DNA from: Linyphia triangularis
Taxonomy: Eukaryota; Arthropoda; Arachnida; Araneae; Linyphiidae
Reading direction: 5' to 3'
Assembly (NCBI GenBank): GCA_963978545.1
Contig: OZ021724.1
Coordinates: 25,285,933-25,349,932, forward strand
Length of the DNA: 64,000 nt
The position numbers and the translations under genes were made by a program. Below, one piece after another: positions 31,980-41,200 of the stretch (its first letter is position 1; every line of letters begins with the position of its first letter). The notes beneath the pieces are model-generated. The model did not search any database and was not told the origin of the DNA. It worked only from the letters and a program-made list of their open reading frames with translations.

Positions 31980-34900
31980 ATGTCTCATGAAAATCTGAAG
32001 CAGAGAAGAGCGGCGAGTAGAGGATCTTTTACTCGTGCTCTGACCAAGTTTGATGGTCTTTTAGTGACCGAACCACCGGATCTAGTGCAACTGGAGATTT
32101 CCATGGACGTGCTATTGGAAAGAGCTGAACAACTGCGGCTAGCAGATGAAGCGGTTTTAGCAGAGATGCAGACCACTGGAGTGGATCAAGTGCAATTCGA
32201 GACGGAGTACGATGCCATAGAGGAATACCGAGAAAAGCTGTCTACGGCGAGAACAAAAAGGAAATTACTTCTCCAGCAAGTTAACCAGCAGGCCACCTTG
32301 TCCATCACGACCAACGAAAGCCCTTCTAATGGCCCCAGCAGACAACCCCCTACGTCTCATCTACAACGGCTGCCGGAGTTCGAGATAACCAAGTTTGATG
32401 GCGACCCCAGGAAGTGGATCACATTCTGGGCGCAATTTCAAAAAATACATGATAATCCGCAGATTGATCCCGCATACAAGTTACAACTTCTTCTACAATC
32501 CACAAAAGAGCACTCCAAACCGCGAGAAATCGTTTCCAGTTTTCCTGGAAGTGGAGAGAATTACGAACATGCAGTTACTTATTTAAAAGAAAGGTTCGGG
32601 CAAGACAAAGTTTTGATTCAGGTGTTCATACGAGATATTCTGGAGCTTGTGATGAATAAGACCACTAATACGGATATTTCTACTTTATACGATAAATTGC
32701 AAACTCAGTTACGAGCATTGGAAGCTTTAAATGTAACAAAAAATAATTACGCTGAGTTTTTATATCCTTTAGTAGAATCCGCTCTCCCTAGTGAAGTGAT
32801 AAGAGCCTGGGAACGTAACAGAGGTAAGGTTGATGTTAATACTAATAAATCTGATCTTGATCTTTTGATGGATTTCTTAAAAATTGAAGTAGAAAGTGAG
32901 GCTAGAATACAAATGGCCAGATCTTTTAACACTCCTCTTACTGCCCCCTACAATAATTCTAATAAAAATAATTATGTAAATTATAAGAAACAAAATAATA
33001 GAAATGTTGATAACTCCCGTAATAAAAATAATCCTGTAGCTCATGAGTTATTAAGTACGTCAGGAAAAAATAATGTGTATGATTCTAATGCATATAGATA
33101 TAGAAAAATTGAATGTATTTTTTGTGAAAAGTCGCATGCTTCAGAGAATTGTGACACAGTTTCTGCCATGTCTTTGGTAGAGAAAAAGAATATTGTAAGG
33201 AAAAAAAACGCCTGTTTTGTTTGTCTGAAGTTATCTCACCATTCGGATAAATGTTTTTCTAAGCATAAATGCATTATTTGTAAAAAAAGACACTTTGTAG
33301 TGTTATGCCCAGATTTGCCCGTGAAAGAAACGGAAAATCTTACGTTGGAACCAGATCGTTCTACAATTACTACGTTAAATAAGGAAACACAATTCTCTGA
33401 TGTATTGTTACAAACCTTAGTTGTTAGATTACATAATGGTAATGAAGAGATTTTAATACGTGCAATTTTAGATTCTGGAGCCCAGAATTCATACCTGTGT
33501 GATGATGTAATTAAAAGTTTAAATTTTAAATCTAAAAGTCAGATAACATTGCAACAATCTCTGTTTGGAGGTATTGAAGTACGTGAAAGAATATACGAAT
33601 CTTTTCATATTGAAATAAGTAATATTGATAGATCTTATAAATGTATTATTTCTGTGTTAAATCAGCCACAGATATGTTCAAAAATAAATCGCATTTCCTC
33701 TTTCAGTATTGCACAAGAATGCGAAAGATTAAATATTCCCATTTCAGATTTCGCAATAAACGATGGAGCCAAAGCAGACATTAAGCTTTTGATTGGCGCC
33801 GATTACTTGTCAAAAATACTCACTGGTAAGGTTATAAATTTAACATCTGGCCCCATCGCAATACACAGTAAACTTGGATGGACTTTAATGGGATGTTTTG
33901 GAAATATGGGCACCAAGCCGAATATTAATGAGGGCGATCATCAAAATACAGTCATTACTCACGAGAGTGTTATACAAACGAATATTGCATCTCATGTAGT
34001 GAATCTTTTAACGAAAGATAGCTTGTTGACTGATTTGTGGCGCCTCGATTCTTTGGGAATTTGTGATCCCATCTTGAAGGATGAGATCCGACTTTCTCAG
34101 GAAACTGAGAAATATTTTTTACGCAGTTTACGAATTGATAAGCAAAGTCGATATGAGGTAGCGTTACCATGGATTAATGATCAGAAACAGTTAGAAACAA
34201 ATTTTCTCTTGGCAAAAAAAATTGCGATAGCCACCAAAAGGAAATTAATTGCTTCAAATAAAATGAAGTATTACGGTGATGTTTTTGAGGAATGGTTATC
34301 CCTTGGTATTATTGAACAAGTGACTGATCAACATTTAGATGCAAATTTAAGTGGGAAACATTATTTACCTCACAGACCAATTTTTAAGGATAATGCCACT
34401 ACGAAAGTTAGACCAGTTTTTAATGCGTCTGCTAAAACAATTAATTCTTTGTCACTGAATGATTGTTTAGCTACGGGTCCAAATTGGATTTCCCAAATTC
34501 CTTCTATTCTTAATAGGTTTAGAGAATATAAATGTGCAGTCTCTAGTGATATACAACGAGCTTTTTGTATGATCGGAATTCAAGAGAGCGATAGAGATTT
34601 TTTACGATTCCTATGGTGGGAGAAAGACAATTTTGACCAACTGGTAACATATCGACATAAACGTGTAGCGTTCGGTTTAACCTCCAGTCCATTTCTATTG
34701 GCAGCCACTTTACGCTATCATTTGAATACGGTTTCCGATGATTTAAAAGAATCGGCTGAAATTTTAAGACCCTCTTTTTACGTGGATAATTGTTTGACGA
34801 GTCTTAACTCTGAGGTGGATATGGATAAATTTATTAAAGAGTCCCAAATAATTATGTCTAAAGGACATTTCAATTTACGAGGGTGGCAATCCAATGTTCC

Positions 34901-37316
34901 TCTTAAGGTGTTGGAGCAGTCAACACATGAGGATGAGGTCACTGTTTTAGGTATGTTATGGGATACGGATAAAGATACTCTTTCTTGCAAAATTGACCCA
35001 GTATCCGAGATACACGAGCAAATTACGAAACGAGTTGTATTGTCTAAAGCTCATCAAATTTTTGATGTAATAGGATTTACCGCACCCGTATTATTATTAC
35101 CAAAAATTATTCTACAAAAAACCTGGGAGTTAAAGCTTAAATGGGATGATGTAATCCCCGAGAATTTAGCTAAAAAATTTAAGACATGGCTTGCTCAGTT
35201 GCATTTGCTTACGAATATACGGATACCCAGGTGGTTGAATATTGAACCGGGTAATCAATTATTAAGTTGTCACTTATTTTGCGATGCAAGTCAATTAGCA
35301 TATGGTTGTTGCATATTTTTGCGCATTGAATTAAATGAACAGGTTAAGGTCAATTTATTAAGTGCACGTAGTAGAGTTGCCCCTCTAAAACCAACCACTA
35401 TTCCTCGTTTGGAACTTTTGGCTTGTTCCATAGGAGCTAGGCTTTTAAATTCGATTTTAAGTGATCTCCATCTTTCAGAGATAGCAATCCACTGTTGGAC
35501 TGATTCCTCCACGGCTCTAAGTTGGATTAAACGTAATTTAAATTGGGGAATTTTTGTCCAAAATAGGGTTAAAGAAATCCAATCTTTAACTTCTCCTTTG
35601 GCATGGAAACATGTTCCTGGAATAGCCAATCCGGCGGATTTAGCATCCAGGGGTTGTTCAGTGGAACAATTAATCGAACGGCGTTGGTGGGAGGGACCAG
35701 ACTGGCTTCTTCTAAGTGAGGAAAATTGGCCTAAGTCAAATGAAAACCCAGATGAATGCATAGTTAATTCAGAAATGCGTAAAACAGTTGTTACGAATTT
35801 GACCAAATCTGTGGATGATTTAAAGTGGTATTATAAATATTTTTCTTCGTATAAAAAGATAGTAAGAATGATTGCATGGATTTTAGGGTTTTATGATAAG
35901 TCAAAGAAAATTAATAATAACTGTGAGAAATATTTGTCTTTGAATGAAATAGATAGAGGAGAAAAATATTTGTTAAAACTCATTCAGCAAGAGTCATTCA
36001 CGGGTTGCTCTGATCCTAAACTAAAAAAATTTAAACCAGTGTTAGACGATGATGGATTGTTGAGAGCTAAAACTAATATTGTATTTAGAGAGGATACACG
36101 GGATTTTAAGTATCCTATTATCTTGCCTTCAAAGCACCCCGTTGTGAAATTACTGATTATTAGTGTACATAAGGATTATATGCATGCAGGCACTTCTATG
36201 TTAATGTCAAATTTACGCGAAAAATTTTGGATCTTGAAAGCTCGTAAAACAATTCGTGATTGTATCAAAAAATGTGTTAAGTGTCAGCGTTTTACAAGTG
36301 ACCGAGGTGAGGCTCAACCTGGAGTTTTACCTGCGGACAGAGTGCGCGATGCAGCAATTTTTGAAATTGTAGGAGTCGACTTGGCTGGTCCTCTTTACCT
36401 TAAAGGCGGACAAAAGGCATATATTGTTCTATACACCTGTGCAGTATATCGCGCGATTCATCTTGAGTTGGTTACTCTTTTGTCTACTGAGGCATTCCTG
36501 CAATCACTAAGACGTTTCATTGCTCGTCGTGGCCGTCCGAAAATAGTATATTCCGATAACGGTTCGAATTTTTTAGGTGCTAGTAGAGTTTTGAACGCCA
36601 TTGATTGGAATCATGTTAGTTCACAAGCCATAGAGCATAAAATTCAATGGAAGTTTAACCCTCCTTCCGCTGCTTGGTGGGGCGGATGGTGGGAGCGACT
36701 TGTCCGAATGGTTAAGCAAATATTAAGAAAAATATTGGGACGTGCATCACTTAATTATGAAGAGTTGCTTACTATTTTGTGTGATTGTGAGCGAGTTATA
36801 AACACCAGACCTCTAACTTATGTGTCCGAAGATATTGACACAGTTTCTCCTTTGACGCCATCCATGTTTTTGCATGAATTAACAACGTCAGGTGTCCCAG
36901 ACATTGATGAAGTGGATCATGCTCAATTAAGTAAGCGTTCAAAACATCTACAAAAAATACGTGAATTACTTCGATCAAGATTTCGATCCGAGTATTTAGG
37001 ACAGTTGTGTCAACAATCTCTTAAAAAACAAATTAAAAACCCAATTTCTGTCGGTGATATTGTTTTATTAGAAGATACGAACAGAAAACGTATCTATTGG
37101 AATTTGGCTCGAGTGTTGCAATTAATGCCAGGCAAAGACGGCCATACGAGGCTTGCTCGAATCAAAACAGAATCTACTGAACTGTTGAGGCCTGTCCAAA
37201 GACTGTATAGACTAGAATTGGACAGTCCTATTCATGATAACAATGAACCATTATTTAGTAACAACATTTTGAAAACTAGAAGTGGCCGAATTTCTAAACC
37301 ACCCTGCCGTCTGTAA
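31980..37316 (+). CDS. BEL/Pao Gag-Pol polyprotein, 1778 aa
   Basis: The polyprotein supplies capsid and replication enzymes for retrotransposition. The ATG at 31980 is the first in frame after a GTG-ATC-ATC run. Domains in order: coiled N-terminus; Gag-like DUF1759 region (about 130-280, LPEFEITKFDGDPRKW); zinc knuckles (about 378-443, CFVCLKLSHHSDKC fits CX2CX4HX4C); aspartic protease with DSG at 498-500; reverse transcriptase with Asp857 (SSDIQRAF) and YVDN at 934-937; RNase H with Asp1102 and Asp1175; integrase zinc finger (about 1396-1435, HHCC type); integrase core Asp1467, Asp1526, Glu1572; and a C-terminal DUF5641-like domain (VGDIVLLEDTNRKRIYW). The length is typical for BEL. No stop or shift occurs. 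The RT box reads YVDN where YVDD is usual. Confidence 0.96.
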   Translation: MSHENLKQRRAASRGSFTRALTKFDGLLVTEPPDLVQLEISMDVLLERAEQLRLADEAVLAEMQTTGVDQVQFETEYDAIEEYREKLSTARTKRKLLLQQVNQQATLSITTNESPSNGPSRQPPTSHLQRLPEFEITKFDGDPRKWITFWAQFQKIHDNPQIDPAYKLQLLLQSTKEHSKPREIVSSFPGSGENYEHAVTYLKERFGQDKVLIQVFIRDILELVMNKTTNTDISTLYDKLQTQLRALEALNVTKNNYAEFLYPLVESALPSEVIRAWERNRGKVDVNTNKSDLDLLMDFLKIEVESEARIQMARSFNTPLTAPYNNSNKNNYVNYKKQNNRNVDNSRNKNNPVAHELLSTSGKNNVYDSNAYRYRKIECIFCEKSHASENCDTVSAMSLVEKKNIVRKKNACFVCLKLSHHSDKCFSKHKCIICKKRHFVVLCPDLPVKETENLTLEPDRSTITTLNKETQFSDVLLQTLVVRLHNGNEEILIRAILDSGAQNSYLCDDVIKSLNFKSKSQITLQQSLFGGIEVRERIYESFHIEISNIDRSYKCIISVLNQPQICSKINRISSFSIAQECERLNIPISDFAINDGAKADIKLLIGADYLSKILTGKVINLTSGPIAIHSKLGWTLMGCFGNMGTKPNINEGDHQNTVITHESVIQTNIASHVVNLLTKDSLLTDLWRLDSLGICDPILKDEIRLSQETEKYFLRSLRIDKQSRYEVALPWINDQKQLETNFLLAKKIAIATKRKLIASNKMKYYGDVFEEWLSLGIIEQVTDQHLDANLSGKHYLPHRPIFKDNATTKVRPVFNASAKTINSLSLNDCLATGPNWISQIPSILNRFREYKCAVSSDIQRAFCMIGIQESDRDFLRFLWWEKDNFDQLVTYRHKRVAFGLTSSPFLLAATLRYHLNTVSDDLKESAEILRPSFYVDNCLTSLNSEVDMDKFIKESQIIMSKGHFNLRGWQSNVPLKVLEQSTHEDEVTVLGMLWDTDKDTLSCKIDPVSEIHEQITKRVVLSKAHQIFDVIGFTAPVLLLPKIILQKTWELKLKWDDVIPENLAKKFKTWLAQLHLLTNIRIPRWLNIEPGNQLLSCHLFCDASQLAYGCCIFLRIELNEQVKVNLLSARSRVAPLKPTTIPRLELLACSIGARLLNSILSDLHLSEIAIHCWTDSSTALSWIKRNLNWGIFVQNRVKEIQSLTSPLAWKHVPGIANPADLASRGCSVEQLIERRWWEGPDWLLLSEENWPKSNENPDECIVNSEMRKTVVTNLTKSVDDLKWYYKYFSSYKKIVRMIAWILGFYDKSKKINNNCEKYLSLNEIDRGEKYLLKLIQQESFTGCSDPKLKKFKPVLDDDGLLRAKTNIVFREDTRDFKYPIILPSKHPVVKLLIISVHKDYMHAGTSMLMSNLREKFWILKARKTIRDCIKKCVKCQRFTSDRGEAQPGVLPADRVRDAAIFEIVGVDLAGPLYLKGGQKAYIVLYTCAVYRAIHLELVTLLSTEAFLQSLRRFIARRGRPKIVYSDNGSNFLGASRVLNAIDWNHVSSQAIEHKIQWKFNPPSAAWWGGWWERLVRMVKQILRKILGRASLNYEELLTILCDCERVINTRPLTYVSEDIDTVSPLTPSMFLHELTTSGVPDIDEVDHAQLSKRSKHLQKIRELLRSRFRSEYLGQLCQQSLKKQIKNPISVGDIVLLEDTNRKRIYWNLARVLQLMPGKDGHTRLARIKTESTELLRPVQRLYRLELDSPIHDNNEPLFSNNILKTRSGRISKPPCRL

Positions 37317-37479
37317 AGTGTATCTGTGTTTCTTATATTAATATCTTAATTGTAGTTAAGAATGTTTTGTTTGTAAATTCTATATTGGTTTACTATATTA
37401 ATATTTGATTTTAAGTTTGTATCATGTGTAATTTGTAGTTTTATATTTGAAAAAAAAAAAAACTCCAAAGGTGGGAGTA
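37317..37479 (+). other. BEL 3' untranslated stretch and polypurine tract
   Basis: This AT-rich tail after the stop includes a run of A at 37450-37462 and the purine-rich aaaggtgggagta next to the 3' LTR, the likely plus-strand primer. Confidence 0.7.
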
Positions 37480-37707
37480 TGTTGGGAATTACGAATAAGT
37501 GTTCTGCTGCCTGCGCGCATGCGTAGGAAGAAGATAAAACCCCTTCCCCTCCCATGTAACTCTCGCTCTGTATACGTAATTAAAATAGATCGGACGCGCG
37601 TCTAGGCGCTCCGTTCTTTACGGTGTTACCCAATAATAAATATATGTTTCATTTTTACGTGTTTTGTACCTTTGAACCCATACGACACACAACATCATCC
37701 TGGATTA
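37480..37707 (+). repeat. 3' LTR of the BEL/Pao element
   Basis: This 228-bp LTR is identical to the 5' LTR except at 37671. It is followed by the tgcgg duplication at 37708-37712. Confidence 0.93.
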
Positions 37708-38256
37708 TGCGGTACGTACAATGTCCAAATCAGCATTCCCATCTGTGTTATGAACAGTACAACCTTGTTTCTTCAGAAAGTCACCAATGAAGGCAGTTAG
37801 GGCTTGCTTGTTCTTTCCATTGGCTAGAAAATGTTCCTTTTTGCCAACGAACTTCATGCATGGGCTAAAATTAACATCTCTACTGGTCTTTGCGTACAGT
37901 CGTCTGTGAGCCCCATCCTTGATTGTAGGGGACCCAATGTATCCATCAAAAACAATGACAGCTTTTCAATGTTTTAAGAGTAAATTAAACATACGACGTT
38001 GCAATGTTTTCGTAAGTGTTATTGTTGTACCCCGAAATTCGATGTAAGAGAGATCCTACATCCAAAATGTACCTTTCTGTACTTTCCACCTTGTCAGATT
38101 CTTCACTATCAAAATGTTTGGTGTATTTGACAATTGCTTCTGCTAATTGTGATTTGTCTGCTTTTCTCATTAGGCTTAGGGATTCAAATAATGCTGCAGG
38201 GTAAGCACAAAGTTCATAACGCATGATACCAACAAGATTCATAACAGCACAAGTGG
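37708..38256 (-). pseudogene. 5' part of the PIN-like/Cys-rich family pseudogene
   Basis: Minus-strand reading from the satellite edge gives MRYELCAYPAALFESLSLMR, KADKSQLAEAIVKYTKHFD and RYILDVGSLLHRISG; then after a frameshift and a stop, KAVIVFDGYIGSPTIKDGAHR, FVGKKEHFLANGKNKQALTA and CTVHNTDGNADLDIVRTA. The last codons meet the BEL right duplication, and the frame resumes exactly at VSSS on the far side (31477 downward), with no bases lost. The 5' end is missing: the open frame runs upstream into the satellite boundary at about 38257. Features (DGY early, then DADL before the EDTDLL core) resemble a PIN/FEN-like nuclease fold; that role is inference. Confidence 0.62.
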
Positions 38257-41200
38257 CAAATTTTGTTTAAATATTCAAAAAAACTTTATAAATTAAACTA
38301 AGGTCAAAATTTGGCCAAAAATTAATTTTTGAATAGGTATATAACAAAGTGAAATTTTGAAACGAAAGCGCTCAGAAACTTTTTAGGCCGGTATTTTTTT
38401 ATTCTGCAGTATTTCGATTTTGAGTGCTAAAATACCATTTTATAAGCAAACTGATGATCAGAATAAAATCTGGTGATGATTTTTATTATCCTAGGCAACA
38501 AGTTAGGCTTAAATTTTGAAAATTGAGGGTTTGAAATGTGCTTAGATTTGACATAGCAAATTTACTTTCGAAGGGATATGCAAGCTTTTTTTTGCAATAA
38601 TGGGATTTTGTGAAGTAATATTTCACTTTAATGACGATTTGATTGTGGAAATCGATTCGGAAGATGATTTCTATTACCCTAGTTGCAAAAAGATTGTAAA
38701 ATTTCCAAGATCTTAAAATGCGAAATTTACCGTACGATTAACTTGGGGAAAATTGAAAATGAAAAAGTTTGAAACTGCACTTTTTGGGACCAAGTTTTGA
38801 TCCACTTCTTATTTTGTGAGTGATAAAAAATTGGAATAGGAGGTTCTCCTATTAAATAAGCTTCAAATTCACTAAAGGAAAAAATTGTGAAATTTTTTGT
38901 TTTTTGATAATAATTCAGTGAATATCGACTCCATGTATTTTTAAAGGGAGAATTGTCTTTTCAAGAAATTGGCTCATTTGCTATAAAATTGTAATTTTGT
39001 GTTGGAAATATGTTTTATAATCATTCTTGTTCAACATTAAATAATAAAAAAAAAAATTCTAAAACTTAAAAATTCGATTTTTCGAAAATCGTGAACATTT
39101 TTCAGGTTTCAGTGTAATTGAAAGGAAACTTTCATTTTAGTGAATGGTTCCAAATTTTGTTTAAATATTCAAAAACACTTTATAAATTAAACTAAGGTCA
39201 AAATTTGGCCAAAAATTAATTTTTGAATAGGTATATAACAAAGTGAAATTTTGAAACGAAAACGCTCAGAAACTTTTTAGGCCGGTATTTTTTTATTCTG
39301 CAGTATTTCGATTTTGAGTGCTAAAATACCATTTTATAAGCAAACTGATGATCAGAATAAAATCTGGTGATGATTTTTATTATCCTAGGCAACAAGTTAG
39401 GCTTAAATTTTGAAAATTGAGGGTTTGAAATGTGCTTAGATTTGACATAGCAAATTTACTTTCGAAGGGATATGCAAGCTTTTTTTTGCAATAATAGGAT
39501 TTTGTGAAGTAATATTTCACTTTAATGACGATTTGATTGTGGAAATCGATTCGGAAGATGATTTCTATTACCCTAGTTGCAAAAAGATTGTAAAATTTCC
39601 AAGATCTTAAAATGCGAAATTTACCGTACGATTAACTTGGGGAAAATTGAAAATGAAAAAGTTTGAAACTGCACTTTTTGGGACCAACTTTTGATCCACT
39701 TCTTATTTTGTGAGTGATAAAAAATTGGAATAGGAGATTCTCCTATTAAATAAGCTTCAAATTCACTAAAGGAAAAAATTGTGAAATTTTTTGTTTTTTG
39801 ATAATAATTCAGTGAATATCGACCCCATGTATTTTTAAAGGGAGAATTGTCTTTTTAAGAAATTGGCTAATAAGCTATAAAATTGTAATTTTGTGTTGGA
39901 AATATGTTTTATAATCATTCTTGTTCAACTTCAAATAAAATTAAAAAAAAAAATTCTAAAACTTAAAAATTCGATTTTACGAAAATCGTGAACATTTTTC
40001 AGGTTTCAGTATAATTGAAAGGAAACTTTCATATTGGTGAATGGTTCCAAATTTTGTTATATATTCAAAAACACTTTATAAATTAAACGAAGTTTAAAAT
40101 TTGGCCAAAAATCCATTTTTGAATAGGTACATAACAAGGTGAAATTTTGAAACGAAAGCGCTCAGAAACTTTTTAGGCCGGTATTTTTTTTATTCTGCAG
40201 TACTTCGATTATGAGTGCTAAAATACCATTTTATAAGCAAACTGATGATCAGAATAAAATCTGGTGATGATTTTTATTATCCTAGGCAACAAATTAGGCT
40301 TAAATTTTGAAAATTGAGGGTTTGAAATGTGCTTAGATTTGACAAAGCAAATTTACTTTCGAAGGGATATGCAAGCTTTTTTTTGCAATAATGGGATTTT
40401 GTGAAGTAATATTTCACTTTAATGACGATTTGATTGTGGAAATCGATTCGGTAGATTATTTCTATTACCCTAGTTGCAAAAAGATTGTAAAATTTCCAAG
40501 ATCTTAAAATGCGAAATTTTCCATACGATTAACTTGGGGAAAATTGAAAATGAAAAAGTTTGAAACTGCACTTTTTGGGACCAACTTTTGATCCACTTCT
40601 TATTTTGTGAGTGATAAAAAATTGGAATAGGAGATTCTCCTATTAAATAAACTTCAAATTCACTAAAGGAAAAAATTGTGAAATTTTTTGTTTTTTGATA
40701 ATAATTCAGTGAATATCGACCGCATGTATTTTTAAAGGGAGAATTGTCTTTTCAAGAAATTGGCTAATAAGCTATAAAATTGTAATTTTGTGTTGGAAAT
40801 ATGTTTTATAATCATTCTTGTTCAACTTTAAATAAAAAAAAATAAAAAAAAATTCTAAAACTTAAAAATTCGATTTTACGAAAATCGTGAACATTTTTCA
40901 GGTTTCAGTGTAATTGAAAGGAAACTTTCATTTTGGTGAATGGTTCCAAATTTTGTTTAAATATTCAAAAACACTTTATAAATTAAACTAAGGTCAAAAT
41001 TTGGCCAAAAATTAATTTTTGAATAGGTATATAGCAAAGTGAAATTTTGAAACGAAAGCGCTCAGAAACTTTTTAGGCCGGTATTTTTTTATTCTGCAGT
41101 ACTTCGATTTTGAGTGCTAAAATACCATTTTATAAGCAAACTGATGATCAGAATAAAATCTGGTGATGATTTTTATTATCCTAGGCAACAAATTAGGCTT

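Larger units (their letters stand above)
31483..37707 (+). mobile_element. Complete, young BEL/Pao LTR retrotransposon
   Basis: A 6225-bp element is bounded by 228-bp LTRs and a 5-bp duplication (tgcgg). The LTRs differ at one position only (G at 31674, T at 37671), so insertion is recent. It has one long open frame for Gag-Pol, a leader with a possible primer-binding region (tggcatccctgccgggat at 31741-31758, tRNA partner not identified), and a purine-rich stretch (aaaggtgggagta at 37467-37479) just before the right LTR. No envelope-like frame is present. It is inserted in a host pseudogene read on the opposite strand. Everything needed for autonomy appears to be there. Confidence 0.96.

Noticed and set aside
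31985..36978. Minus-strand open frames inside the BEL coding region
   Set aside because: Shadows of the intact plus-strand Gag-Pol frame.
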